Below are positions 29,401-38,514 of a DNA stretch of 64,000 nucleotides, in pieces. The DNA is from Allomuricauda sp. (GTDB taxonomy: Bacteria; Bacteroidota; Bacteroidia; Flavobacteriales; Flavobacteriaceae), in the NCBI RefSeq assembly GCF_028280385.1, contig NZ_JANQLX010000005.1, positions 42,225 to 106,224 of the forward strand, in the 5' to 3' direction. Position numbers and translations under genes: made by a program. Under the pieces are notes generated by a model. It made no database searches. It worked only from the letters and a program-made list of their open reading frames with translations, and had not been told where the DNA came from. How positions within the stretch are numbered: position 1 is the first letter of the stretch; each line of letters starts with the position of its first letter.

Positions 29401-32400
29401 GGGCGGGTATTATGCGACCTTTAAGCAGTACCAACTTTGAACAGTCCAACGTCGAGTTTGTACAGTTTTGGGTTCTAGATCCCTATATTGATGGACAGAC
29501 CAATGCTGCAAATGCAGGGGAATTGGTACTTAACCTGGGTAATATTTCCGAGGACATCTTAAAAGATGGCCGTAAGCAATATGAAAATGGATTGCCTGCG
29601 AGCACCAACAATGAAATTCCAAGGCCTACCATTTGGGGACAGGTCCCGTCCACCCAATCCTTGGTATACGCTTTTGACGCGGATGAATCGAATAGAACGC
29701 TTCAAGATGTTGGTTTTGATGGGTTGAACGATACTGAGGAAGCCGCAGTTTATAACGGTCCCAGCGAAGACCCGGCCTTGGATAACTACCAGTACTACCT
29801 GAACAGGGAAGGTGGTATCCTGCAACGCTATTACGATTTCAATAACCCGGATGGAAATTCCCCCGTTGCTGTAACCAATACCAATCGGGGATCTACAACC
29901 TTGCCCGATGTAGAAGATGTGGACCGTGATTTGACCATGAACACGGTAAACAGTTATTACGAGTACCGTATCCAAATCAGACCAAATACCACCATTAACG
30001 ATCAGTATGTGACCGATATCAGGGAAGGACTTACCCCGGACCTGCCCAATGGAACCCAGCTCAACCGCAGATGGATTCAGTATAAGATTCCACTTAGCGA
30101 TTTCACGGACGCCGTTGGTGGTATAACCGATTTTAGGTCCATAAGTTTTATGCGGATGTACATGACCGGATTTACGGATAATGTTGTGCTTCGTTTCGCC
30201 ACCTTGGACTTGGTAAGGGGAGACTGGCGTACCTATACCAATTCGTTGCAACCGGACGTTGACAACGACCCATCAGACGATGGAACCGTCACCGATGTAA
30301 ATACTGTAAACATAGAAGAGAATTTTGGTCGCCAACCTATTCCATATGTGCTACCTCCTGGAGTAGTTCGGGAGCAGTTGAACAACAACAATACCATTAT
30401 CCGCCAGAATGAGCAATCGCTTTCGTTTGTAGTGGAGAATTTGGAATCACAGGATGCCCGGGGAGTGTTCAAGAATGTGAACATCGATGTGAGACAATAC
30501 GAACGCATCAAAATGTTCATGCATGCTGAGAAAATTTTAAATGGGGATTATTCGGATGACGATACACCTTTAGTAGGTTTCCTTCGAATAGGAACCGACT
30601 TTTCCGAAAACTTCTACCAGATAGAACTTCCCTTGCAGTTTACCTCCTTTAACGTGACCTCCGCGGAAGAGATTTGGCCGGATGTGAACCAGATAGATGT
30701 CGCCCTTAGCGATTTGAACAAGGTAAAATCCAGGGGAATTGCCGAACAGACCCTGAACCAAATCAACTACTATGAAATAGTGGACGGGGAAGCCGTTCCC
30801 GTGGATGAATTTGCGCCCCGAACGCTGGGGAGACTGCGTATTGGGATTCGTGGTAATCCCTCCCTGGGAAGTATCCGTGGGATGATGGTGGGGGTCAAGA
30901 ACATTGACGTACTGCCGGCTCGAGGAGAAGTATGGTTCAATGAACTTCGCCTTGCTGGTCTGGACAACAACGGAGGCTGGGCCGCAATAGCAGCCTTGGA
31001 CGCCAATATGGCCGACTTTGCCAATGTTACCGCAACAGGAAGCAAAAGTACCTCTGGATTTGGTTCCATTGACCAAATGCCCAATGAAAGATCTAGGGAA
31101 GATGCCATTTCCTATGATGTGGTGACCAATGTGAACGTAGGACAACTTCTACCCAAAAAATGGGGAGTGCAAATTCCGTTTAACTATGGAATATCCGAAA
31201 ACCTGATCACTCCAGAATTTGATCCCGTTTATGACGATTTAAAGCTAGATGACAGAATTGCTGCGGCCACAACTGCGGAGGAAGCAGAGACCATTAAGGA
31301 ACAGGCCGAGGACTATACCAAAAGAAGAAGTATCAACCTTATCGGAGTACGCAAGAATAGAGGACCCGAAGCCAAGGAAAATTTCTTTGACGTGGAGAAT
31401 TTCACCTTCAATTATTCCTATAACGAGACCAATCACAGGGATTTTGAGGTTGCCGACTTGCGAGATCAGAACGTGACCACAGGTTTTGTGTACAATCACA
31501 ACTTTAAACCTGCCTCCGTGGCACCTTTCGCCAAAAACGATTCTTTGTTGACCGGAAAATATTGGCAATGGCTCAAGGAACTGAACTTTAATCTGTTGCC
31601 CACAAGTGTTTCTGTTAATGCCAATTACAATCGTTCGTTTAATCAACAGCGATTTAGGGATGTCTTGGAACCCGGCGTGGATGCCTTGGAACTGCCCTTG
31701 CTGCAACAGCGAAACTATCTGTTCAACTGGCAATACACCCTGAATTATAGTATTAGCAAATCCCTAAGATTGAACCTGACCGCTTCCAATAATAATATCG
31801 TAAGGAATTATTTTAATGTGGATGCTGACCCAGATTCAGGAATCAATGAGGCCTTGGATTTGTGGGATGGCTTTTTTGATATCGGGGAACCCAATCGCCA
31901 TCAGCAGAACATGCAATTGAACTATGACCTGCCCTTTAATAAATTCCCATTTTTGAATTTCATCAATGCGCAGTATAGTTACACCAGTAATTTTGATTGG
32001 CAAAGAGGAGGGGATGCCTTGCTCGAAGTGGCGGGAGAAAACATCAATACTGTCCAAAATGCAAGCACCCATAACCTGACCGCTAATTTGACCATGCAGC
32101 GTTTTTACGACTATTTGGGCTTGAAAAAACGGGATGGAAAGGTGACAGCAGCAGAATCCAGACAGCGCAGGGATAAGGCCGGGAACCCAGCATCGGGCAA
32201 TACGGATGAAAAACCGCCCAAAAAGACAAGTAAGGCCTTTAACACCTTGGTGGATGTATTGACCATGGTAAAGCGGGTCAACGTGAACTACAGTAGGAAT
32301 AGCGGTACCGTGTTACCAGGTTACACCCAATCCATTGGTTTTATCGGGACCACCAGACCCAATTTGGGGTTTGTATTTGGTAGCCAGGCCGATGTGCGCT

Positions 32401-33572
32401 ATGAAGCAGCCAGGAATGGATGGTTGACCACTTTCCCCGAGTTCAATTCGCAATACATGCGCAACACCAACCGGCAGTTGAACATTACTGCAACGGCCCA
32501 ACCTACCCAGGACCTGACCATCGATTTAACGGCTGATAGGTTATTGAGCAGTAGTTCGCAGGAAAACTATAGTCCTGAACAATGGATCAATGAACAAAAC
32601 GGGTTGATCAACGAATTGGGGAATTTCAGCATTTCCACCTTGATGATCGGTACCATTTTCAACAAAAGTGACGAATTTGATTCCAAAACCTTTGAGCAGT
32701 TCAAGGCCAACAGGATCACCATTGCCAATAGATTGGTTTCAGATAGGGGGCAAAGCCCAGGAACCCTGGACGAAGATGGATTTCCACAACGATATGGCAA
32801 GACCCAACAAGAGGTGTTGTTGCCCGCCTTCTTTGCAGCTTATACCGGGCAGGATGTGAATCGTGTCAATTTGGATGTGTATAGGGAAATCCCAATACCC
32901 AATTGGAACATTAAGTACACAGGATTGATGAAAAACAGATGGTTCAAAAAGAAATTTAAGCGGTTCTCACTCACCCATGGTTATAGGGCATCCTATAGTG
33001 TAAACTCCATTCAGAGCAATCTTGAGCGACAGAACAACCAATTTGATCCAGAAACAGAAGATCTTCTTCCGGAGAACATCATCAATAATGTGGTGCTGAA
33101 CGACGAGTTTAATCCGTTGCTCCGTGTAGACTTTGAAATGAAAAACTCCTTCAGCTTTTTGGCAGAAGTAAGAACAGATAGGGTATTGACCTTGAGTTTT
33201 GACAACAATCTACTTACTGAGATCAACGGTAAGGAATATACCCTTGGATTGGGCTACCGATTCAAGGATGTAAAGTTTGTGACCAATATAGGAGGGGAAC
33301 GTACCCGATTGAAAGGGGATTTGAATTTGAAGGCGGATTTATCGCTTCGTGATAATATTACCATTATCCGAAATTTGGATATAGACAACAACCAGATTAC
33401 CTCCGGTCAGAAATTGGCCTCCCTGAAGTTCACTGCGGATTACGCACTTAGCAAAAGTTTGAACGCCTTATTTTTCTATGACCACTCCTTTTCGAAGTTT
33501 GCCGTTTCCACGGCCTTCCCACAGACAACGATCAACGCTGGATTTACGCTTCGCTACAACTTTGGCAATTAG
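26472..33572 (+). CDS. sprA: Gliding motility / T9SS translocon protein SprA
   Basis: SprA (SOV in Porphyromonas) forms the very large outer-membrane barrel through which the type IX secretion system exports proteins, including gliding adhesins. The predicted protein of 2366 residues is close to the known 2400-residue F. johnsoniae SprA. It has a signal peptide (about 1-25, ending near MGQ) and long runs of beta-strand-rich, Asn/Asp/Tyr-rich sequence typical of outer-membrane barrels. The C-terminus ends in a beta-barrel strand (TINAGFTLRYNFGN). The ATG at 26472 is preferred to an in-frame TTG at 26451. It follows ruvA and is followed by gcvH behind its own promoter. The identification rests on size, pattern and context. 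Confidence 0.92.
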   Translation: MLKPFRFKYFFLYICFLMAATTMGQETNEQVQDSVKTGVALGRLILENPDSIIAKYTYDPKLDRYIYTESVGDFDITHPIILTPEQYFDLVRKEQMRSYFKEKIDAFTGQKAGTEEARKNLLPNFYVNSNFFESIFGGNTIEVIPQGSVAMDLGILWQKNDNPALSPRNRTNLSFDFDQRISLSLLGKVGERLQVTANYDTEAVFDFQNLVKLDYTPTEDDILRKIEIGNVNMPLNSSLITGAQSLFGVKTQLQFGRTTVTAVFSEQRSQNNTVVAQGGGTLNEFALTALDYDEDKHFFLAQYFRDNYDRALSNYPFIRSEVQITRLEVWVTNRNQQTLNVRNVVAIQDLGESELGQNGREKTRIGIAGGAPGGFFNVFGNNAPPQNGANDFDPAQIGTGALTQSIRDIATVEQGFNTGGYQMNQGFDYAILENARKLEQGRDYQFDTQLGYISLNQRLSNDEVLGVAFQYTIGDQVYQVGEFANGGVDATTVSGGVNPIIENNTLILKLLKSNITNVDDPIWDLMMKNIYATGAFQLSQEDFKLNILYSDPTPRNYITPVDPNAGWPAGLEERILIDVFNLDRLNIYNDVQPGGDGFFDYVPGITVDTQSGRIIFTKVEPFGEYLFNELGGGTYDVENDQGYNPNQQRYVFRNMYAKTKAASLQDAEKNRFQIKGRYKSEGNNGIPIGAFNVPRGSVRVTAGGRQLQEGIDYTVNYQAGTVQILDPSLAASNTPINISVENNAVFGQQTRRFTGVNVEHKFNEKFILGGTILNLNERPLTQKSNFGVEPVNNTIFGLNGNFSTELPFLTRLANKLPNIDTDVPSNLSIRGEVAFLKPNSPKNADFQGETTTYLDDFEGAQALIDIRSSLGWSLASPPVEFLEDRTDIDVGYERAKMSWYTIDPIFYTNQRPSGISDNDISLNETRRVFINEVFTETDIAQGQTQVQGTLDLVYYPNDKGPYNANPNFAAETPDDKWAGIMRPLSSTNFEQSNVEFVQFWVLDPYIDGQTNAANAGELVLNLGNISEDILKDGRKQYENGLPASTNNEIPRPTIWGQVPSTQSLVYAFDADESNRTLQDVGFDGLNDTEEAAVYNGPSEDPALDNYQYYLNREGGILQRYYDFNNPDGNSPVAVTNTNRGSTTLPDVEDVDRDLTMNTVNSYYEYRIQIRPNTTINDQYVTDIREGLTPDLPNGTQLNRRWIQYKIPLSDFTDAVGGITDFRSISFMRMYMTGFTDNVVLRFATLDLVRGDWRTYTNSLQPDVDNDPSDDGTVTDVNTVNIEENFGRQPIPYVLPPGVVREQLNNNNTIIRQNEQSLSFVVENLESQDARGVFKNVNIDVRQYERIKMFMHAEKILNGDYSDDDTPLVGFLRIGTDFSENFYQIELPLQFTSFNVTSAEEIWPDVNQIDVALSDLNKVKSRGIAEQTLNQINYYEIVDGEAVPVDEFAPRTLGRLRIGIRGNPSLGSIRGMMVGVKNIDVLPARGEVWFNELRLAGLDNNGGWAAIAALDANMADFANVTATGSKSTSGFGSIDQMPNERSREDAISYDVVTNVNVGQLLPKKWGVQIPFNYGISENLITPEFDPVYDDLKLDDRIAAATTAEEAETIKEQAEDYTKRRSINLIGVRKNRGPEAKENFFDVENFTFNYSYNETNHRDFEVADLRDQNVTTGFVYNHNFKPASVAPFAKNDSLLTGKYWQWLKELNFNLLPTSVSVNANYNRSFNQQRFRDVLEPGVDALELPLLQQRNYLFNWQYTLNYSISKSLRLNLTASNNNIVRNYFNVDADPDSGINEALDLWDGFFDIGEPNRHQQNMQLNYDLPFNKFPFLNFINAQYSYTSNFDWQRGGDALLEVAGENINTVQNASTHNLTANLTMQRFYDYLGLKKRDGKVTAAESRQRRDKAGNPASGNTDEKPPKKTSKAFNTLVDVLTMVKRVNVNYSRNSGTVLPGYTQSIGFIGTTRPNLGFVFGSQADVRYEAARNGWLTTFPEFNSQYMRNTNRQLNITATAQPTQDLTIDLTADRLLSSSSQENYSPEQWINEQNGLINELGNFSISTLMIGTIFNKSDEFDSKTFEQFKANRITIANRLVSDRGQSPGTLDEDGFPQRYGKTQQEVLLPAFFAAYTGQDVNRVNLDVYREIPIPNWNIKYTGLMKNRWFKKKFKRFSLTHGYRASYSVNSIQSNLERQNNQFDPETEDLLPENIINNVVLNDEFNPLLRVDFEMKNSFSFLAEVRTDRVLTLSFDNNLLTEINGKEYTLGLGYRFKDVKFVTNIGGERTRLKGDLNLKADLSLRDNITIIRNLDIDNNQITSGQKLASLKFTADYALSKSLNALFFYDHSFSKFAVSTAFPQTTINAGFTLRYNFGN

Positions 33573-33630
33573 TCTGGGCAAGTACGTTTTGACCAATTTT
33601 AGCGCCCAATATTTTTGTTGAAAAGTTTAC

Positions 33631-33660
33631 TTGGAATCTTTATATGATCCGTTACATTTG
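33631..33660 (+). promoter_or_regulatory. Sigma-A promoter of gcvH
   Basis: TTG at 33631-33633 and TACATTTG at 33653-33660 are spaced by exactly 19 nt. The promoter lies between sprA and gcvH, so gcvH does not depend on sprA transcription. Confidence 0.75.
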
Positions 33661-33684
33661 TCATCGGACTAATTCAATTTGACA

Positions 33685-34065
33685 ATGAACATACCAGCAG
33701 AACTAAAGTACACCAAGGATCACGAGTGGATCAAGATAGATGGTGATATCGCCACGGTAGGAATCACCGATTTTGCCCAGGGAGAACTTGGGGACATCGT
33801 TTACGTGGAAGTGGAAACCGTGGATGAGACCTTGGACAAGGAAGAGGTGTTTGGCACCGTTGAGGCCGTTAAAACGGTCTCCGATTTATTTTTGCCCTTG
33901 AGTGGGGAGATTATTGAATTCAACGAGGCCTTGGAAGACGAGCCTGAAAAAGTGAACACCGATCCCTATGGTGAAGGTTGGATGATCAAGATCAAGATCA
34001 GTGACAGTTCTGAAGTGGATGATTTGATGAGCGATGCTGATTACAAAGCATTGATTGGTGCTTAA
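33685..34065 (+). CDS. gcvH: Glycine cleavage system H protein
   Basis: GcvH is the lipoyl carrier that shuttles the aminomethyl group between the P, T and L proteins in glycine breakdown. The 126 residues show the complete family pattern: [10 protein letters not shown] near the N-terminus, [16 protein letters not shown], and the lipoylated lysine in [11 protein letters not shown] near residue 62. The ATG at 33685 was chosen over a TTG six bases earlier. The other glycine cleavage genes are not in this window. It overlaps the following VanZ-like gene by a few bases. Confidence 0.96.
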   Translation: MNIPAELKYTKDHEWIKIDGDIATVGITDFAQGELGDIVYVEVETVDETLDKEEVFGTVEAVKTVSDLFLPLSGEIIEFNEALEDEPEKVNTDPYGEGWMIKIKISDSSEVDDLMSDADYKALIGA

Positions 34066-34459
34066 AAGAAATATTTTCACCTTATTTTTTGTGGGCTGGG
34101 TCTTGTTTTTGACGACACTCAGCTTATTTTCTTTTTCGGATTTGGATACGGGAACCGTTAAAATTCCATATGCCGATAAGATTACCCATTTTATATTTTA
34201 TTTCATTTTTGCCACCTTGGCTTGCATGGCGCTGCGGGAAAGGAGCAGGGGCCAAATGGATATTGGAAATGCCATGTGGTATGGTCTTGTTTCCGCCATT
34301 ACTTATGGTATAATTATTGAGGTGCTTCAGTACACACTGACCGATGATCGGATGGCAGAATTAGGGGATGTGATCGCCAATACTTTGGGGGCAATTGCAG
34401 GAGTTCTCTTAATTAAATGGTATTTTTCCAAAGAAAGGCAGTTAAAATGGAGATTTTAA
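34058..34459 (+). CDS. VanZ-like membrane protein
   Basis: A 133-residue membrane protein with four predicted helices and the VanZ-family pattern ([14 protein letters not shown] near 40, then [17 protein letters not shown] near 107). VanZ proteins are poorly understood; the first gave teicoplanin resistance, and most are general envelope proteins. The start is a GTG at 34058 or a TTG at 34055. Either overlaps the end of gcvH by 8-11 nt, which implies translational coupling. Confidence 0.8.
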   Translation: MLKRNIFTLFFVGWVLFLTTLSLFSFSDLDTGTVKIPYADKITHFIFYFIFATLACMALRERSRGQMDIGNAMWYGLVSAITYGIIIEVLQYTLTDDRMAELGDVIANTLGAIAGVLLIKWYFSKERQLKWRF

Positions 34460-34511
34460 TTGTTTATTTCATCAATTAATAATTAAATTAGCAAACACTA
34501 AATTCAGAACG

Positions 34512-35216
34512 ATGGAACTAAAAAAGAATCCAAAAGCAGATGTAGGAAAGAACAGTTCGCTCTATTTTGTAATAGGGTTGGCCGCTGTTTTGGGGTTGGT
34601 TTATGGAGCCATGGAATGGAAAAAATATGACAAGGCCAATGACTATGATATTGCCTTGAACGTTGAGGATCAATTGGATGAAGAAGTTCCAATGACCGAA
34701 CAGATCAAGACTCCACCACCTCCACCGCCGCCAGCTGCACCTGAAGTAATCGAGGTTGTGGAAGATGAGGAAGAAGTTGAGGAAACCGTAATCGAATCCA
34801 CTGAGACCAGTCAGGAAGAGGAAGTTATGGAAGTAGAGGAAGTTGAAGTGGAAGAAGTAGAGGAAGATATCTCAGTTCCGTTTGCCGTAATTGAAGATGT
34901 ACCGGTATTCCCTGGTTGTGAAGGGGCCAGTAACAAAAAGGCCTGTTTCCAGGAAATGATGCAAAAACATATCCGTAAAAATTTCCGTTACCCAGAGATA
35001 GCCCAGGAAATGGGTGTTCAGGGTAGGGTAAACGTTATTTTCGTTATCCAAAAAGATGGTAGCATTGGAAACATAAGAATGCGTGGACCGGATAAAAACT
35101 TGGAAAAAGAAGCTTTGCGTATCATTCAAAAGCTTCCAAAAATGACTCCCGGTAAGCAAAGAGGTAGAGCTGTAAAGGTTCCTTTCAGTATTCCAATTAC
35201 CTTTAAGCTTCAGTAA
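34512..35216 (+). CDS. tonB: Energy transducer TonB
   Basis: TonB transmits proton-motive force from the inner membrane to TonB-dependent outer-membrane receptors. The 234 residues contain a short cytoplasmic N-terminus, one membrane helix (about 18-36), a Pro run (PPPPPPP near 69), a long Glu/Val-rich periplasmic spacer (about 76-120) and the C-terminal TonB domain (about 150-234, with RYPEIAQEMGVQGRVNVIF). The acidic spacer with repeated EVEEVE units is unusual in length and probably spans the periplasm. No exbB or exbD is adjacent. A possible weak promoter precedes it, but I could not place it confidently. Confidence 0.93.
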   Translation: MELKKNPKADVGKNSSLYFVIGLAAVLGLVYGAMEWKKYDKANDYDIALNVEDQLDEEVPMTEQIKTPPPPPPPAAPEVIEVVEDEEEVEETVIESTETSQEEEVMEVEEVEVEEVEEDISVPFAVIEDVPVFPGCEGASNKKACFQEMMQKHIRKNFRYPEIAQEMGVQGRVNVIFVIQKDGSIGNIRMRGPDKNLEKEALRIIQKLPKMTPGKQRGRAVKVPFSIPITFKLQ

Positions 35217-35230
35217 AATTTAGATTTAGG

Positions 35231-35286
35231 ATTCCTGTCGAGGCAGGAATGAAAAAGCCCTGATGGAAACGTCAGGGCTTTTTTTT
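35231..35286 (+). terminator. Terminator of tonB with an accessory hairpin
   Basis: Two hairpins follow tonB. The first is ATTCCTG/CAGGAAT (35231-35250) without a T-tail. The second has the 12-bp arms AAAAAGCCCTGA (35252-35263) and TCAGGGCTTTTT (35272-35283), with further T residues after it, and is the actual terminator. Confidence 0.9.
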
Positions 35287-35340
35287 CTTCACTTTAAGGA
35301 TATTGATTCATGTTCAATGAACTATCCATCCAACAATCAA

Positions 35341-35500
35341 AACTAAGTTCAAGTTCAAATTCAAATTCAAACTCAAGCTCAAACTCAAGGGTCTTTTTAT
35401 CTTGTTTCTTGGGTTATCGGATATCGGACTACGGATAATGGACATTCGGCACCTTAGCTCAATGTTCAATATTCAATTTTGAATTTTCCGTTTTCCATTG
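35341..35500. repeat. Degenerate direct repeat, copy A
   Basis: This begins with seven hexamer units of TTCAAG/TTCAAA/CTCAAG type (35348-35389). A unique tail follows (GGGTCTTTTTATCTTGTTTC, then TCGGATATCGG-like and TTCAATATTCAATTTTG-like words). Nearly the same series returns at 35614-35789. No gene is visible between the tonB terminator and ctaB (35287-35900). Confidence 0.9.
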
Positions 35501-35613
35501 TCAATTCATCATGTGGCAACATTCCAAAAATTTAACCATTCAACAGTCCAATTTTCAATTCTTAATGTTGAATTATGAATGTTTTTCATTTAAAATTTGG
35601 CATTCGACATTCC

Positions 35614-35789
35614 AAACTAAATTCAAGTTCAAGTTCAAGTTCAAGTTCAAGTTCAAGTTCAAACTCAAGCTCAAGGGTCTTTTTATCTTGTTTCTTGGGT
35701 TATTGGATATCAGACTTCGGATAATTGGCATTCGACACCTTAACTCAATGTTCAATGTTCAATTTTGAATTTTCCGTTTTCCGTTTTCC
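35614..35789. repeat. Degenerate direct repeat, copy B
   Basis: The same organisation as copy A: nine hexamer units (35622-35675, six perfect TTCAAG) and the same tail with point differences. Copies A and B share the hexamer tract, GGGTCTTTTTATCTTGTTTCTTGGGTTAT (written as two words in this region), CAATGTTCAAT and TTTTCCGTTTTCC. The hexamer tract gives a spurious open frame of alternating Phe-Lys. Confidence 0.9.
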
Positions 35790-35855
35790 ATTTTTCACCA
35801 TTTTCCATTTTTCAGGTCGTCAAGCAACAACAATCCAACAAAGCCCCTCAATAGG

Positions 35856-35886
35856 TTGGAAAAGAGATAGTACGAACGTATCTTTG
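35856..35886 (+). promoter_or_regulatory. Sigma-A promoter of ctaB cluster
   Basis: TTG at 35856-35858 and TATCTTTG at 35879-35886 are separated by 20 nt. The transcript would start about 10 nt before the ctaB ATG, right after the repeat-rich region. Confidence 0.7.
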
Positions 35887-35900
35887 CCTGCCACTAAAAA

Positions 35901-36809
35901 ATGAGGATGAAATCTGCCGTAGGTTCTGTAAAAAGTACTTCCCTTTCCTTGATTTTTGCTGATTTTAAGGAGATCACCAAGGCCAAATTGGCCGTGAGCG
36001 TGGTGTTTTCATCCATTGCCGGATATTTTTTGGGCGCCAATCAAATTGACCTCGTTTCCCTTTTGCTCTTGGCTTTTGGGGGATATTGCATGGTAGGGGC
36101 TTCCAACGCCTACAACCAGGTCATTGAAAAAGATTTGGACGCGCTCATGAAACGTACCAAAAACCGTCCAATACCTTCAGGACGAATGTCTGTTGCCACA
36201 GCGATGACCATTGCTATTGTAATGACCTTGCTCGGGGTGGTGGCACTCTATATCTTAAGCCCCAAAACTGCCATGTTCGGGGCTATTTCCATTTTTTTGT
36301 ACACCTGTGCCTATACCCCCTTAAAAACAATCACCCCGCTTTCCGTGTTTGTGGGTGCCATTCCGGGTGCCATTCCCTTTATGTTGGGCTGGGTGGCGGC
36401 CACCAACGATTTTGGAATTGAACCGGGAACTCTTTTTATGATCCAGTTTTTTTGGCAGTTTCCCCATTTTTGGGCCTTGGGTTGGATGTTGGACGAAGAC
36501 TACAAAAAGGGAGGTTTTAAAATGTTGCCCACCGGAAACAAAGATACCGGAACGGCACTTCAGATCATATTGTACACCATTTGGATGATTGTGATTTCCA
36601 TAATGCCGGTATTTGGCTTTACGGGGAGATTGCATTTATCAATTCCTGCCGCCATTTTGGTCTTATTGGCCGGTTTGGTAATGCTGGTGTTCGGGTTTAA
36701 ATTATATGAAAAAAGGGACAATCCATCGGCCAGGCGGTTAATGTTGGCCAGTGTCACCTATATCTCATTGATTCAGATAATATTTGTAGCAGATAAGTTT
36801 ATTGGATAA
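35901..36809 (+). CDS. ctaB: Heme O synthase (protoheme IX farnesyltransferase)
   Basis: CtaB adds a farnesyl tail to heme B, the first step to heme A for the aa3 oxidase. The 302-residue protein is a polytopic UbiA-family prenyltransferase. The substrate-binding motif NAYNQVIEKDLDALMKRTKN is present near residue 73 and a second acidic region lies near residue 205 (LDEDYKKGG). About eight membrane helices are expected. It starts the second oxidase cluster; the next gene begins 4 nt after the stop. A heme A synthase (ctaA) is not in the window. Confidence 0.94.
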   Translation: MRMKSAVGSVKSTSLSLIFADFKEITKAKLAVSVVFSSIAGYFLGANQIDLVSLLLLAFGGYCMVGASNAYNQVIEKDLDALMKRTKNRPIPSGRMSVATAMTIAIVMTLLGVVALYILSPKTAMFGAISIFLYTCAYTPLKTITPLSVFVGAIPGAIPFMLGWVAATNDFGIEPGTLFMIQFFWQFPHFWALGWMLDEDYKKGGFKMLPTGNKDTGTALQIILYTIWMIVISIMPVFGFTGRLHLSIPAAILVLLAGLVMLVFGFKLYEKRDNPSARRLMLASVTYISLIQIIFVADKFIG

Positions 36810-36813
36810 ACAT

Positions 36814-37395
36814 ATGGATGTAACCGAGGTAGATATCGAAATAAAGAAAAGAAGGGCAAAAAAGATGATGCTCTGGTTTGGCATTGTAAGCTTGATCATG
36901 GGCTTTGCAGGTTGGACGAGTGCCTATATAGTGAGCAGCAAAAGAGAGGATTGGATCAGTGACCTTGAACTTCCGGAGTCTTTTTTTATTAGTACCGCGG
37001 TAATTGTGTTGAGCAGTGTCACCTATATATTGGCCAAACAAGCGGTTGCGGTAAACGCGCAAAAAAAGGCTACCCTGTTTCTATCTGCGACCCTGGTTTT
37101 GGGGATTACGTTTATTGTATTGCAATTCAATGGGTTTTCCCAAATGTTGGCCAATGGATACTACTTTACGGGTCCTACCAGCAATATTAAAATGTCGTAC
37201 GTATTTTTGATCGCTGCCGTGCACATTGTGCACTTGGTAGCGGGAATCATTTCGCTGATCGTGGTCATGGTGCAACAGTTGCGCGGTAGGTATCTTCCAG
37301 GAAACATGCTGGGGCTGGAACTAGGGGCAACCTTTTGGCATTTTCTGGATTTACTTTGGGTTTATCTTATACTTTTCATGTATTTCGTGAAATAA
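36814..37395 (+). CDS. Cytochrome c oxidase subunit III-type protein, short form
   Basis: A 193-residue membrane protein with five hydrophobic segments and the subunit III pattern (HIVHLVAGIISL then GATFWHFLDLLWVYLILFMYF at the C-terminus). The oxidase subunit III family has seven helices in full form; this copy lacks the first two. The ATG at 36814 follows the ctaB stop by 4 nt; an earlier TTG is less likely. A second, longer subunit III gene lies 94 nt downstream, so one of the two may be an accessory or a subunit of a variant complex. Confidence 0.85.
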   Translation: MDVTEVDIEIKKRRAKKMMLWFGIVSLIMGFAGWTSAYIVSSKREDWISDLELPESFFISTAVIVLSSVTYILAKQAVAVNAQKKATLFLSATLVLGITFIVLQFNGFSQMLANGYYFTGPTSNIKMSYVFLIAAVHIVHLVAGIISLIVVMVQQLRGRYLPGNMLGLELGATFWHFLDLLWVYLILFMYFVK

Positions 37396-37429
37396 ATTTT
37401 GGACAGAGCAGTTTTCATTCAACTTTGTC

Positions 37430-37459
37430 TTTTTCAATACAGCAAAAGATGTATTTTTG
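37430..37459 (+). promoter_or_regulatory. Possible promoter of long subunit III gene
   Basis: TATTTTTG at 37452-37459 matches the -7 form. A T-run at 37430-37434 gives a poor -33 match; a better TTTG at 37424 is 24 nt away. The transcript start would fall about 25 nt before the gene. Confidence 0.4.
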
Positions 37460-37489
37460 CTAAAGTTTTATTAAAACGACCTTTTTTAT

Positions 37490-38464
37490 ATGGATACAAC
37501 GGTAACTACCGGTAGCGAAGAAAGCGTTTGGGGAGGTGGAAATCAACCTCTCAATGCGAGTTACGGAAAAATGATGATGTGGTTTTTCATCGTGTCTGAT
37601 GCCTTGACCTTTTCTGGATTCTTGGTGTCTTATGGTTTTTCCAGGTTTAAGTTTATTGAGACTTGGCCCATTGCCGATGAGGTGTTTACCCACGTTCCGT
37701 TTTTCCATGGCAATTATCCCATGTACTATGTGGCGTTCATGACCTTTATCTTGATCATGTCCTCCGTTACCATGGTATTGGCCGTGGATGCAGGACATAG
37801 AATGATGCAAAAAAAGGTTATCCTTTATATGTTCCTGACCATTATTGGGGGTGCCATTTTCGTGGGGTCCCAAGCTTGGGAATGGGCAACATTCATCAAA
37901 GGGGATTATGGAGCTATTGAGACCAAAGGAGGAAGGATCCTTCAGTTTGTCCATGCAGATTCTGGTAAACGTGCGGCTTTGGCCGATTTTTCCAAAACCT
38001 TACCGGAAGAACGTGTTAAACATGTAAAAAGTGAAGGTGTTTGGTACATGGAGGAAGGCTATAAAACTTCCTTTTCCTTAAACGAGGTGGTGGAAGGTTT
38101 TAAGGCCAGCCCAGGTATCTTGATCAGAACGGAAACAATAAACGAAGAAGGTGAGAAAACCGTCTTGTCCAGGGAAGAATCATTGGCCAAACTAACAGAT
38201 GCCTCCCAAGTGGTGGAAGGTGCCAACTTGATCCATAACGAATACGGAAGTCGCTTGTTTGCCGATTTCTTCTTTTTCATAACAGGATTCCACGGGTTTC
38301 ACGTATTCTCCGGGGTAGTGATCAATATCATCATTTTCTTCAATATCATTTTGGGAACCTATGAGAGAAGGGGCCACTATGAAATGGTGGAGAAAGTAGG
38401 TCTATACTGGCACTTTGTGGATTTGGTCTGGGTATTCGTATTTACATTCTTCTATCTGGTATAA
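37490..38464 (+). CDS. Cytochrome c oxidase subunit III, long form
   Basis: A 324-residue subunit III. The helices are split by an extended soluble insert (about residues 135-235, rich in Glu, Lys and Ser), which sits between the helix ending near TFIKGDYG and the following FFFFITGFHGFHVFSG. The C-terminal segment with HFVDLVWVFVFTFFY is diagnostic. The insert is absent from mitochondrial-type subunit III and may be a Bacteroidota trait. The gene is followed by a hairpin and subunit IV. Confidence 0.9.
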   Translation: MDTTVTTGSEESVWGGGNQPLNASYGKMMMWFFIVSDALTFSGFLVSYGFSRFKFIETWPIADEVFTHVPFFHGNYPMYYVAFMTFILIMSSVTMVLAVDAGHRMMQKKVILYMFLTIIGGAIFVGSQAWEWATFIKGDYGAIETKGGRILQFVHADSGKRAALADFSKTLPEERVKHVKSEGVWYMEEGYKTSFSLNEVVEGFKASPGILIRTETINEEGEKTVLSREESLAKLTDASQVVEGANLIHNEYGSRLFADFFFFITGFHGFHVFSGVVINIIIFFNIILGTYERRGHYEMVEKVGLYWHFVDLVWVFVFTFFYLV

Positions 38465-38473
38465 TTGATTTTC

Positions 38474-38493
38474 ATTTCCGTGAAAACGGAAAT
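38474..38493 (+). other. Intercistronic hairpin between subunits III and IV
   Basis: The perfect 8-bp stem ATTTCCGT/ACGGAAAT closes a GAAA tetraloop. It is not followed by a T-run, so it is more likely an mRNA stability or processing element than a terminator. Confidence 0.5.
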
Positions 38494-38514
38494 CCAACAA
38501 AATAAAAACACATT

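Noticed and set aside
35511..35768. Open frame with a long alternating Phe-Lys run
   Set aside because: It is produced by the TTCAAG hexamer tract and contains no known pattern; the opposite strand also gives an artificial Asn-Leu run.
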